From Arthrobacter jiangjiafuii (GTDB taxonomy: Bacteria; Actinomycetota; Actinomycetes; Actinomycetales; Micrococcaceae), in assembly GCF_018622995.1 (NCBI RefSeq), contig NZ_CP076022.1, positions 3,286,001 through 3,350,000 of the forward strand: a stretch of 64,000 bases of DNA, read 5' to 3'. The first letter of the stretch is position 1, and every line of letters begins with the position of its first letter. A model generated the notes under the pieces. That model had not been told where the DNA came from and did not search any database. It saw nothing but the letters and a program-made list of their open reading frames with translations. Below, piece after piece: positions 24,591-32,602 of the stretch. Made by a program: the position numbers and the translations under genes.

Positions 24591-25922
24591 ATGACTGACA
24601 CGATCCCCCAGCCGCCCGCCGAACTGAGCCAGGGCCTGCCCCCAGGACCTCCGCCGGAGCGCTCAAGCCCCTTGGATGCGCCGGCGTCGAGATACCTCAC
24701 CGCTGAGGGGAAGCGGCTCGCGGCCGGGGTGCGCACCCTCCAGCACCGCATTCGCGAGCTCGCCCCTGAGTCTGAACGCCGGGGCCGGCTCAGCACAGAG
24801 ATTGTCGAGGCCTTCACCGAACTTGGCCTCTACCGCGCCTGCGCCCCCATTGAGTACGGCGGCTACGCTCTGGGCGCTCGCGACATTGCGGAGATTGCCA
24901 GGGCGCTTGGACGAGGTGACGCCGCGGCAAGTTGGACCTTTTTTGTCGGCACCAGCCTTCGGATGGTCAGCACCTTCCCCAAGCCCTTGGTGGACGAGCT
25001 CTACAGCCGCCAGCAGGGCCACGTAGGCCCGCTGGCCGCCGGGGGGTCCACATTCGCTGCCGTGACAGGCAAGGCGACCAGGGTGGAAGGAGGGTGGAAC
25101 GTCGAGGGCAAGTGGACCTATGTATCGGGAAACCATGACGCCGCCTGGCTCTTCGGCGGTGCCGCATGGGTCGACGGAAACCGCAGCGGGCATGCGCTCT
25201 TCATGATGGATCCGGCCGATATCCAGCCGCTCGATGACTGGCACGTGGCCGGCATGATGGCGTCCGACTCCAACTCCATCATCACCACCACGCCGATGTT
25301 CGTCCCCGACCACCGCTTCATCGACATGGCAGAGCTCCCGGTGCACATGGACAGCGCGGCCGGACGGTTCGCGGGCCTTGCCTACGAGGCGAAGACACGG
25401 GCATCCATGATGACCGCCACTGTATTGAACATGGCCACCCTGGCCGGAATGGCGGAGGGCGCCCTCGAGGTATTCCAGCAGCTCGCACCCAAGCGAAAGC
25501 CGTTCAGCCCGCCGTATGACACGATCGCCGAGATGGCATCGAGCCAGGTGGCAGCCGGCAAGGCAAAGGCGCTCATCGGTGTTGCGAGCGCGACCGTGCT
25601 CCAGTATGCGGACGAGATCGACCATCTGGCGGTTCGCGGCGAAGACTACACCGGGGACGAGGAAGCACAGGGCTGTACTGACCTCGCCTTCGCCGGACAG
25701 CTTGCAAAGGACGCGATCGACCTCCTGCTGCGCATCCTGGGCTCGTCGGGCATGGCGCTGTCCAGCCCGCTCCAGCGTTACTCGCGCGACGCCGGCGTCA
25801 TACTCTCCCACGGCGCAATGCGCCTGGAATCGCTTGCGGAGATCAGTGGCCGACGCCTCCTGGGACAGCCCCCGTTCAAGATGTTCGCCGGCGGCCTGCA
25901 GGACAAGAGTGCGCAGAAGTAA
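24591..25922 (+). CDS. Acyl-CoA dehydrogenase-fold flavin monooxygenase, copy 4
   Basis: The 443-residue protein from the ATG at 24591 (CGGAG upstream) belongs with copy 3. It shares ASRYLTAEGKRLAAGVRTL, CAPIEYGGYALGARDIAEIA, ALGRGDAAASWTF, LDDWHVAGMMASDSNSI and SPLQRYSRDAGVILSHGAMR. It is expected to hydroxylate an aromatic substrate with reduced flavin from a separate reductase. It stands alone on the plus strand, divergent from TetR regulator 2, with an operator over its promoter and a terminator behind. It may be the inducible first step, but that is inference. The open frame reaches back to 24402; the operator and ribosome-binding site argue for 24591. Confidence 0.86.
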   Translation: MTDTIPQPPAELSQGLPPGPPPERSSPLDAPASRYLTAEGKRLAAGVRTLQHRIRELAPESERRGRLSTEIVEAFTELGLYRACAPIEYGGYALGARDIAEIARALGRGDAAASWTFFVGTSLRMVSTFPKPLVDELYSRQQGHVGPLAAGGSTFAAVTGKATRVEGGWNVEGKWTYVSGNHDAAWLFGGAAWVDGNRSGHALFMMDPADIQPLDDWHVAGMMASDSNSIITTTPMFVPDHRFIDMAELPVHMDSAAGRFAGLAYEAKTRASMMTATVLNMATLAGMAEGALEVFQQLAPKRKPFSPPYDTIAEMASSQVAAGKAKALIGVASATVLQYADEIDHLAVRGEDYTGDEEAQGCTDLAFAGQLAKDAIDLLLRILGSSGMALSSPLQRYSRDAGVILSHGAMRLESLAEISGRRLLGQPPFKMFAGGLQDKSAQK

Positions 25923-25942
25923 CCGGCACAACAAATACTGAT

Positions 25943-25976
25943 GATCTCGGGTGGAGCTTTCGCTCCACCCGAGATC
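25943..25976. terminator. Bidirectional rho-independent terminator
   Basis: A perfect 15-bp stem, GATCTCGGGTGGAGC (25943-25957) with 25962-25976, has a TTTC loop. It sits between the convergent ends at 25922 (+) and 26001 (-). Confidence 0.88.
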
Positions 25977-26000
25977 TCCCGGCCTCCCCCTGTGTAGAGC

Positions 26001-26777
26001 TCAGGACTCCAGGACGCCCTCTTGGACGGAGGCTCCCGTGATCCACCCGATGACGCTTTCCTTGTCGACTGAGCGTGTCGCGATATCTGCCACCTTGCGC
26101 CCGCGGTTGAGGACCAGGGTGCGATCGGACACGGCAAAGGCGAGGGGAAGGTTATGGGTGACTACGACGATCGAGGTGCCGCGCGCAGCGAGGGCCGTAA
26201 TGAGCTCCTCGACGAGTTCGGTCTGCTCGTGGCCGAGCGCGGCCGTCGGCTCATCCATGAGGAGGATTCCCTGCTCGGGCAAGCGGGCGCTTGCGCGCGC
26301 GATGGCGATTACCTGGCGCTGTCCACCGGACAGCATCTCGACGGGACGATTCACCGGCGCCGTCCGGATTCCCAGCTCGTCGAGCTCGCGCTCCGACTCG
26401 CGCCGCATGGCCTTACGGTCGAGAAAGCCGAGCCATCCGAGAGGACCACGCATGAGCTGCTCCCGGCCCAGGGTGAGGTTCCCGGCGATATCCATCGCCT
26501 CCACCAGTGCGAGATCCTGATACACCATCTGGACCCCGGCACCGGACGCATCCCGCGGTGACTTGAACTCCACCGGGCGCCCGTGTACCAGGATCTCCCC
26601 GGAGCTGGGGCTGTGCGCACCCGACATTACCTTCAGCAGCGTCGACTTGCCGGCGCCGTTATCCCCCAAGAGCGCGACGACCTCGCCTGGACGGACGGTG
26701 AGGGACACCCGCTCCAGGGCTCGCGCATATCCGTAGTGGACAGAGATGTCCTTCAGTTCCAATGCGGCGTCACTCAT
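26001..26777 (-). CDS. ABC importer ATPase (sugar/CUT2-like, single domain)
   Basis: The 258-residue ATPase has Walker A GDNGAGKS (about residue 39), signature LSGGQRQ, Walker B LLMDEPTA and the switch histidine VVVTHN. It resembles the FrcA/RbsA group but has only one nucleotide-binding domain, so it acts as a dimer. Its start overlaps the permease stop by 4 bp. With 26774-27820 and 27823-28794 it forms an importer with the order binding protein, permease, ATPase. The operator before the binding protein puts it under the same control as the monooxygenases, so the substrate is likely a growth substrate or breakdown product of the pathway. The frame is open further upstream, but MSDAALELKDIS is the natural start. 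Confidence 0.93.
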   Translation of the reverse strand: MSDAALELKDISVHYGYARALERVSLTVRPGEVVALLGDNGAGKSTLLKVMSGAHSPSSGEILVHGRPVEFKSPRDASGAGVQMVYQDLALVEAMDIAGNLTLGREQLMRGPLGWLGFLDRKAMRRESERELDELGIRTAPVNRPVEMLSGGQRQVIAIARASARLPEQGILLMDEPTAALGHEQTELVEELITALAARGTSIVVVTHNLPLAFAVSDRTLVLNRGRKVADIATRSVDKESVIGWITGASVQEGVLES

Positions 26778-27820
26778 CGTGTTCCTCTTTTCGCGCCGTC
26801 GTCGCCACCGGCGAGAAGGAGCTTTGACGTTGTGTTTGTCGTCCACATGTTGAGGCCGAGACCGCCGACCAGCAGCACGCCCGTCACCACCGAAGACCAG
26901 TCCGACGGCACCTTCGCCAGCAGCAGTCCGGCAGAGATCGTCGCTACCACGATCACGCCAAGGCCGACTCGGGGGAGGCTCCCCCGCCCGCCGACGAACG
27001 GCACCCCGGCAAGCGCAACAGCTGTCATCGCGGTGAAGACGGTGCCCACGCTGGCGCTCGGAACTGCGGTAGTGATGTAGGCCGCCGTCACGATCCCCCC
27101 GAGGGCTGCACACAGTCCCGAGATCGCGAAGCCGAGAATGCGGTACCAATTAACCGCTATGCCGACGCGGCGGGCGGCCTCGGCGCTGCCGCCGACGGCC
27201 AGCAGCCGCATCCCCCCGCGGGTGAACTTGAGGAACACCGTGAGGATGACGAAGAGGACCACCGCGATATACACCGGTGCGGGAATGCCGAAGTACGTCC
27301 GCGTCCCCATGAACACCAGCTGGGTAAGCCCCGAGATGTTGTAACTGCCGGCGATCAGGAGCGCTGCACCACTGAGCACGCTGAGCATGGCGATGGTAAC
27401 AATGAGGGGATTGAACCCCCGAAGCACAACCAGGGCGTTGACCAGACCCACGACGAGCCCCATCAGCAAGCCGCACATGATCGCCACCCCCACCGGCAGC
27501 CCCTCCTGCAGGAGGCGCCCGGTGACGACGCCGGCCAGCGCGGCCGTGCCAGGTACCGAGAGGTCCAGCACGCCCGTCATGATCCCGACGGCAACACCCG
27601 CGGCGAAAATGCTCGCGATCGCTGCCGCGTTCAGGATCGAGATACCGGTGGGGAGGGTAAGGAAGTACGGTGCCCCCCAGAACGCGAAGACGATGACGAT
27701 CGCGATGAAGAGCGCCATGAGGCCCTGGTCACGGATCAAGAGCAGTCCACGGATCTTCCACGGCAGCCGGTTGCTGGGGGATTCCAGGCTCACCGTTCTG
27801 GCAGGGGTGACGAGCGCCAT
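26774..27820 (-). CDS. ABC importer permease (RbsC/BPD_transp_2 family)
   Basis: The 348-residue membrane protein has about ten hydrophobic segments and the family motif AAIASIFAAGVAVGIMTGVLD, then FNPLIVTIAMLSVLSGAALL, as in ribose/branched-chain type permeases. It forms the transmembrane pore of the importer with the ATPase at 26001 and the lipoprotein at 27823. The spacing to both is minimal (2-bp gap upstream, 4-bp overlap downstream), indicating one transcript from the promoter at 28859-28887. The imported compound cannot be deduced from sequence; CUT2-type systems take sugars and many other small molecules. Confidence 0.92.
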   Translation of the reverse strand: MALVTPARTVSLESPSNRLPWKIRGLLLIRDQGLMALFIAIVIVFAFWGAPYFLTLPTGISILNAAAIASIFAAGVAVGIMTGVLDLSVPGTAALAGVVTGRLLQEGLPVGVAIMCGLLMGLVVGLVNALVVLRGFNPLIVTIAMLSVLSGAALLIAGSYNISGLTQLVFMGTRTYFGIPAPVYIAVVLFVILTVFLKFTRGGMRLLAVGGSAEAARRVGIAVNWYRILGFAISGLCAALGGIVTAAYITTAVPSASVGTVFTAMTAVALAGVPFVGGRGSLPRVGLGVIVVATISAGLLLAKVPSDWSSVVTGVLLVGGLGLNMWTTNTTSKLLLAGGDDGAKRGTR

Positions 27821-27822
27821 AT

Positions 27823-28794
27823 TCAGTTACCGCCCGTGGACTTCACCGGCGTCTCGATGATCCCTCCCGGAGAGGTGGGGTCGGAGATCATGCGGATGAG
27901 GTCGGTCCCGGCCTCTGCAATGGCAGAGGTGTAGTCCCAGCTGACGACCGCCGTGATGTCCCCGGCCTCCTGGGCGGCCACGGCCCCGTCACCGCCGCCT
28001 CCGGCCACGATGCAGGCCGGAGTCTTGTTGGCAGCCTTGAAGGCACCGGCCGCGCCGAGCGCGGTCTCATCGCTCGCCGCAATGATGACGTTCGCGTCAG
28101 GGTTAGCGATGAGGAGCTGCGAGACGGTGGTCTGTGCACTCGAAATATCCGCAGCCTCGCCGGTCGCGACGATGGGGACGTCCGGGGCTCCGGCTGCGAA
28201 GGATTCCTCGATGGCACCGATGACCTGCTCCGTGCCGCCGGCGGCGTCAGGCGGCATCAGGAACAGCGCCTCGCGCCCCTCGCCGTCAACGGCGCAACTC
28301 GCTGCAGTGTCGCCGATCATCGTGCCGTACTTCAGGAAGTCCGGCATATCGAACGCGATCCCTGGCTGAGGGCCGTCCAATCCGACCGACATCGGGGGAC
28401 CCTCCACGACCGCGGGGATCTTCGCCCCCTGCAGGGCCGCGATGCTCTGAGCAGCGGTCTCAGGCGCCACGGGCATGATCCACGCCCCCACGATGCTTCG
28501 CGTGTCAATGGCCTGCTGGATCTGCTGGGCCTGTTTCACGGCGTCGAAGCCCGCGTCCTGGATGGTGACGGTGTAACCCTCACTCTCGAAGTACTCGGCC
28601 ACGCCGTCGGCCAGCGCCGCGACGACGTCGATCTGGGAGGACGGAGTGAAGAAGGCGATTTCTCCCTTCGACTCCGCGCCGGCGGAACCGGCGGGCTTGG
28701 AAACTGCCTCGCCGGATGCGGCACATCCGGAAAGGGTCAACAGGCTTGCCGCGAGTGCGGCGCCTGCAACTGTAAAGGCGCGAGTATTCTTCAT
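27823..28794 (-). CDS. ABC importer substrate-binding lipoprotein (type I periplasmic-binding fold)
   Basis: The 323-residue protein starts with a lipoprotein signal (MKNTRAFTVAGAALAASLLT followed by LSGC), so it is lipid-anchored outside the membrane. The mature part has the two-lobed sugar-type binding fold: IAFFTPSSQIDVVAALADG, a middle lobe with AQQIQQAIDTRSIVGAWIMP, and ANVIIAASDETALGAAGAFK. The start at 28794 has AAGGAG upstream; the longer frame to 28914 would run through the promoter. It delivers the ligand to the permease at 26774. The gene is first in the importer operon and is preceded by an operator/promoter identical in hexamers to that of the flavin reductase. Confidence 0.92.
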   Translation of the reverse strand: MKNTRAFTVAGAALAASLLTLSGCAASGEAVSKPAGSAGAESKGEIAFFTPSSQIDVVAALADGVAEYFESEGYTVTIQDAGFDAVKQAQQIQQAIDTRSIVGAWIMPVAPETAAQSIAALQGAKIPAVVEGPPMSVGLDGPQPGIAFDMPDFLKYGTMIGDTAASCAVDGEGREALFLMPPDAAGGTEQVIGAIEESFAAGAPDVPIVATGEAADISSAQTTVSQLLIANPDANVIIAASDETALGAAGAFKAANKTPACIVAGGGGDGAVAAQEAGDITAVVSWDYTSAIAEAGTDLIRMISDPTSPGGIIETPVKSTGGN

Positions 28795-28857
28795 TGAAAC
28801 TCCTTGGGCACGGGGGCAGCATTGCCAGCGAAAGACACCCGACGTTGTCGGTTTCTG

Positions 28858-28887
28858 CACTGTACCGACCAGTAGCCAATTGCGCAA
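28858..28887 (-). promoter_or_regulatory. Promoter with overlapping operator site 4 before the ABC importer
   Basis: On the minus strand TTGCGC (28882-28887), a 17-bp spacer and TACAGT (28859-28864) form a promoter. The 16-mer ACTGGTCGGTACAGTG (28858-28873) overlaps the -10. The same hexamers and spacing occur at 18242-18270. The leader to the start codon is about 57 nt and contains AAGGAG. Confidence 0.72.
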
Positions 28888-28949
28888 TACCCCCTCCCAC
28901 GCCTGGCCCGGCACGGAGTGCGGACAGGCGGCGGATCACGCGGGCGGAC

Positions 28950-29435
28950 TCAGTCGGCGCTGCTGGCGATCCTTCGCACGAGAGCGGAAAGCACCGCTTG
29001 GTCGGCGGTTGAAAGCGCCGCGAACGCGGACCCCTCGGCTATTCGGGCAGCCTCCCTGGCCCGCCCGTACAGCGCACGGCCGGCGTCAGTGGCGACGACG
29101 ACGTTCACCCGGCGGTCGCCCGGATCCACCTCGCGGCGCACCCAGTTGCGAGACTCCAACCGGTCAATGATCGAGACGACCTGGCTGGGGTCCAGCTTGA
29201 AGAAGGCGGAAAGCTCTCGCTGCGTGGGGCGGGCATCCTCCGCCGCAAGTGCGAGCACCGAGTAGGACCGCACCTGCAGTCCGAACTCGGCGAGAGCAGC
29301 GTTGGCATTCAGGAGCGAGATGGCATGTGCCCGCGCCATCAAGAAGGCGAGGTCACCGGCGATCACGGTGCCCCAGAGGCGGCTGAGCTCTCTTGATGAA
29401 CCCATGACCCCCGTCGGAGAAGGTGGTTTCGACAT
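28950..29435 (-). CDS. MarR family regulator, copy 1
   Basis: The 161-residue winged-helix protein has VRSYSVLALAAEDARPTQRE, recognition helix FKLDPSQVVSIIDRLESRNW and the wing VDPGDRRVNVVVATDAGR. It is divergent from the SDR gene at 29531, with an ATTGA-N5-TCAAC palindrome between them. It is clearly paralogous to the MarR protein at 44379-44861, which also faces an SDR gene with a related palindrome. It probably represses the 29531-33055 operon and responds to a CoA thioester or aromatic acid, as MarR proteins often do. Confidence 0.9.
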   Translation of the reverse strand: MSKPPSPTGVMGSSRELSRLWGTVIAGDLAFLMARAHAISLLNANAALAEFGLQVRSYSVLALAAEDARPTQRELSAFFKLDPSQVVSIIDRLESRNWVRREVDPGDRRVNVVVATDAGRALYGRAREAARIAEGSAFAALSTADQAVLSALVRRIASSAD

Positions 29436-29471
29436 GGCACCATGCTAAAGGGTTCTGTGGCAAATCAAATG

Positions 29472-29501
29472 ATTGACTTATTCAACTATTTAGGTTTTTA
29501 T
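29472..29501. promoter_or_regulatory. MarR operator and promoter in the MarR/SDR divergent region
   Basis: ATTGA-CTTAT-TCAAC (29472-29486) is an inverted repeat matching GTTGA-N5-TCAAC at 44336-44350. On the plus strand TTGACT (29473-29478), a 17-bp spacer and TTTTAT (29496-29501) give a likely promoter for the SDR operon, so the palindrome covers the -35. Confidence 0.6.
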
Positions 29502-29530
29502 GGGAACGACTTCACGATAGGGAGAAAACC

Positions 29531-30466
29531 ATGAGCCTCGAAGGCAAAGTCGCCATCGTTACCGGATCGGGTCGCGGCCTTGGCCTGGCCTACGCGCAGG
29601 AACTCGCCCGCCAGGGCGCATCAGTTGTCATAAACGACGTGGACAGTGCCATCGCGGCTGACGCCGTCGCCTCGATCGAGGCGACAGGCGGCAAGGCCTT
29701 CGCGGTTGTTGCCCCGGTCGGATCCACCGAGACCGCCAAACTTCTCGTCGCCGCCGCGGTGGAGAGTTTCGGCCGTCTCGACATCCTGGTCACCAATGCC
29801 GGCGTCCTGCGCGACACCGTGCTCTGGAAGATGACCGACGAGGACTTCGACCTCGTTATCAACGTGCATCTCCGCGGCACCTTCACCTGTGTGCGGGAAG
29901 CAGCCGCCTATATGCGTGAGAACAGCATCGCCGGCCGCATAATCTGCATCGGCTCCCCCACCGGACAGCGCGGCAACTTTGGCCAGACTAATTACGCGGC
30001 GGCCAAGGCCGGCATCGTGGGCATGGTGCGGACATGGGCGCTTGAGCTCAGGAAGGCCGGCATCACTGCCAACGCGGTCGTTCCCGTAGCGGCCACCGCA
30101 ATGACGGCGACCGTGCCGTACTTCGCCGCTGCCGTTGCGGCGGACGAGAAGGACGAAGCCATGCCTGCGTTCTTCCGCCACGACCTCGGTTTCGGCACCG
30201 CCGCTGACGTCGCCGGCACCATCGCCTTCCTCGCCTCGGATGAGGCCGCGAACATCACCGGTCAGGTCATCGGCGTGGGCGGTGACCGCCTGCAGGTGTG
30301 GTCACACCCGGAGCCCGTCGTCACCGAGTATCAGGACGGCGGCTGGACCTACGATGCTCTTGCCGCGCGGGGACCCGGCCTCATCACCGACAATCTGCAG
30401 AGCATTGGTGAAAAGTTCCCGCCGTTGCCCGAAGAACTCCGGCCGGCCGCAGCTCCGACCGCCTAA
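29531..30466 (+). CDS. SDR dehydrogenase, MFE-2-type 3-hydroxyacyl-CoA dehydrogenase-like, copy 1
   Basis: The 311-residue short-chain dehydrogenase has the NAD(P) motif TGSGRGLGLAYAQELA (residues 11-26), NDVD for cofactor choice, NAGVLRD and the catalytic S...YAAAK (NYAAAKAGIVGM). The start VAIVTGSGRGLG...NDVD is like the dehydrogenase domain of (R)-specific multifunctional enzyme 2. It therefore probably oxidises a (3R)-hydroxyacyl-CoA. The last 60 residues extend past the usual SDR core. GGGAGA precedes the start. It is the first gene of a four-gene operon with amidohydrolase, acyl-CoA dehydrogenase and MaoC hydratase, and a paralogue of 43283-44293. Confidence 0.87.
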   Translation: MSLEGKVAIVTGSGRGLGLAYAQELARQGASVVINDVDSAIAADAVASIEATGGKAFAVVAPVGSTETAKLLVAAAVESFGRLDILVTNAGVLRDTVLWKMTDEDFDLVINVHLRGTFTCVREAAAYMRENSIAGRIICIGSPTGQRGNFGQTNYAAAKAGIVGMVRTWALELRKAGITANAVVPVAATAMTATVPYFAAAVAADEKDEAMPAFFRHDLGFGTAADVAGTIAFLASDEAANITGQVIGVGGDRLQVWSHPEPVVTEYQDGGWTYDALAARGPGLITDNLQSIGEKFPPLPEELRPAAAPTA

Positions 30467-30502
30467 CCCCGGTTCCACACTTCTCCGCGCAAGAGAGCCG
30501 AC

Positions 30503-31396
30503 ATGACCCGATACGAACCTGCCATCGATGTTGACGCGATCACCGCTATCGACATGCACGTCCACATAGAAGTGGGCGCGCACGGGCACCCTTCCCTGCC
30601 CGCCGACCTCTCCGAGGCTGCGTCGAAATACTTCGCCACGGACGGCCCGAGGCCCGACCTCGATTCGGTTGCGGACTACTACCGCGAGCGCAAGATGGCT
30701 GCTGTCGTCTTCACTGTCGACGTGACGACTTCGCTGGGCCACCAGCCCATTCGAAGTGAGGACATCGCCGAGGGCGCAGCACGCAACAACGACGTGCTCA
30801 TCCCCTTCGGTTCCGTAGACCCGTTACGCGGTGCAGACGCGGTGGTGCACGCACGCCGGCTCATCGAGGACCAGGGCGTGCGCGGCTTTAAGTTCCATCC
30901 GACCCTGCAGAACTTTGACCCGAGCGACACGGCATTCTTCCCCTTATACGAAGTGCTCCAGGAGGCCGGTGTCATTGCCCTGTTCCACACGGGGCAGACC
31001 GGCATCGGCGCCGGAATGCCGGGTGGACGCGGCCTGCGCCTGGGACTTTCGAACCCAATGCTGCTTGATGTGGTGGCAGCCGAGCACCCCGAACTCCAGA
31101 TCATCATGGCCCACCCCTCTGTGCCCTGGCAGGACGAAGCGATCTCGGTTGCAACGCACAAGCACAACACGTGGATCGATCTCTCTGGCTGGAGCCCGAA
31201 GTACTTTCCGCCAGAGCTCGTGCGGGCGGCGAACTCGCCATTGAAGCGGCGTGTGCTGTTCGGCTCCGACTTTCCCATGATCACCCCCGACCGCTGGCTC
31301 CGCGACGTGGAACAGGCCCCGTTCAAGCCTGAGGTACTCCCCGGGATCATGAAAGACAACGCGGTGCGCCTGCTGGGCCTCGGAGGACCATCATGA
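30503..31396 (+). CDS. Amidohydrolase-2 family (ACMSD-like) hydrolase or decarboxylase
   Basis: The 297-residue TIM-barrel protein has the metal motif H19-x-H21 in DMHVHIE, FKFHPTLQNFDP in the middle, FHTGQTG, MAHPSVPW and the final Asp in LFGSDFPM. This is the PF04909 pattern of ACMSD, resorcylate decarboxylases and some ring-opening lactonases or hydrolases, with one divalent metal. It is encoded between an SDR and an acyl-CoA dehydrogenase, and its stop overlaps the latter's start by 4 bp. It could decarboxylate an aromatic or ring-fission acid or hydrolyse a cyclic intermediate; the sequence does not decide. Confidence 0.85.
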   Translation: MTRYEPAIDVDAITAIDMHVHIEVGAHGHPSLPADLSEAASKYFATDGPRPDLDSVADYYRERKMAAVVFTVDVTTSLGHQPIRSEDIAEGAARNNDVLIPFGSVDPLRGADAVVHARRLIEDQGVRGFKFHPTLQNFDPSDTAFFPLYEVLQEAGVIALFHTGQTGIGAGMPGGRGLRLGLSNPMLLDVVAAEHPELQIIMAHPSVPWQDEAISVATHKHNTWIDLSGWSPKYFPPELVRAANSPLKRRVLFGSDFPMITPDRWLRDVEQAPFKPEVLPGIMKDNAVRLLGLGGPS

Positions 31397-32577
31397 CCAT
31401 CACGGCATCCGCGATCGGAATAGACCCCTACGGCTTCGCCGAGACACATCTGAGTGGGCCGGCGCGGGCTGCCCTCGCCGAACTCGCAGGCGTTCTTGAT
31501 CGTGAGGTGCGTCCCCTGATGGCTGACGCATGGGAGACCGCGACGATGCCCGACGGTGTGCTCGACGCCCTGATCCCGCTGAATCTGATGGAGCCCAGGG
31601 ACGTCCCGGATCACGAGGCACGCTCGTCGATGTTCGCCGGCTTTCGCAACTATGTGCTCGCCCGCGCAGACGTCTCCGTCGCCACCGTGTACAACGCACA
31701 GTCCGGGCTGTTCCGCACCGCCTGCGCCCTCGGCGGGGCGCCCGAGCAGGCGGAGAATCTCGATCCGGAGATCCGCTCGTTCGCGCTGAAGGGTGTCTTC
31801 GCCCTCACCGAGCCGGACCATGGTTCCGATATCGCTGGCGGCATGGCAACGACCGCCCGGCGTGACGGCGCGCATTGGGTTTTGGACGGCGCTAAGCGCT
31901 GGATCGGTGGCGCGTCGTCGGCCGATGTATTTGCTGTCTTCGCCCGGGATATCGCCGACGGGCAGGTCAAGGCCTTCATCGTGCCTCGGGATGCGCCCGG
32001 CGTTGCGCTGAGCCCCATCTCGGGCAAGATCGCCCTGCGGCCAATGCAGAACGCGGTTATTACTCTGACCGGTGTGCGTGTTTCCGAGTCCAACCGGTTG
32101 CAAGGCGTCAATTCGTGGCGCGATGTTTCCCGGATTCTCCGCGCCATGCGCTCGGATGTCGCCTGGATCGCCGCTGGCCTGCAGGCCGGTGCGCTTGAAG
32201 CCACGCTCTCCTACGTGCGCAAGCGCGAGCAATTCGGAAAGCCCATTGGAGGCTTCCAACTCATCCAGGAAAAACTTGCCCGCATGCTTGGCAACACAGT
32301 CGCCTCGCTCGCAATGGTTGTACAGCTCTCCGCCCGCCAGGATGCCGGCGACTTCAGCGACGAGAACTCCGCACTGGCCAAGATGTGGACCGCGCTGCAC
32401 GCGCGCGAGACGGTCGCCCTGGCGCGCGAAATCCTCGGCGGCAACGGCATCCTCCTCGAACACGACGTTGCACGGTTCTTCGCTGACGCGGAAGCCGTCT
32501 ACTCGTACGAAGGAACGCACGAGATCAACTCCCTCATCGTCGGACGGGCCCTCACCGGCCAGTCCGCCTTCGCCTGA
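31393..32577 (+). CDS. Acyl-CoA dehydrogenase
   Basis: The 394-residue protein looks like a true acyl-CoA dehydrogenase, unlike the four monooxygenase-type homologues in the cluster. It has FALTEPDHGSDIAGGMATTA with the FAD-contacting region, WIGGASSADVFAVFARD, REQFGKPIGGFQLIQEKLA, and a C-terminal YEGTHEIN. The latter has the Glu position and sequence of glutaryl-CoA or isovaleryl-type enzymes. It introduces an alpha-beta double bond into an acyl-CoA and passes electrons to ETF. The next gene encodes a MaoC hydratase and the first operon gene an SDR, so a beta-oxidation series is complete except for a thiolase, which the cluster has at 11349-12569. Confidence 0.9.
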   Translation: MTITASAIGIDPYGFAETHLSGPARAALAELAGVLDREVRPLMADAWETATMPDGVLDALIPLNLMEPRDVPDHEARSSMFAGFRNYVLARADVSVATVYNAQSGLFRTACALGGAPEQAENLDPEIRSFALKGVFALTEPDHGSDIAGGMATTARRDGAHWVLDGAKRWIGGASSADVFAVFARDIADGQVKAFIVPRDAPGVALSPISGKIALRPMQNAVITLTGVRVSESNRLQGVNSWRDVSRILRAMRSDVAWIAAGLQAGALEATLSYVRKREQFGKPIGGFQLIQEKLARMLGNTVASLAMVVQLSARQDAGDFSDENSALAKMWTALHARETVALAREILGGNGILLEHDVARFFADAEAVYSYEGTHEINSLIVGRALTGQSAFA

Positions 32578-32602
32578 CCCCTAGCAAAAGGACCCCAGCA
32601 CC

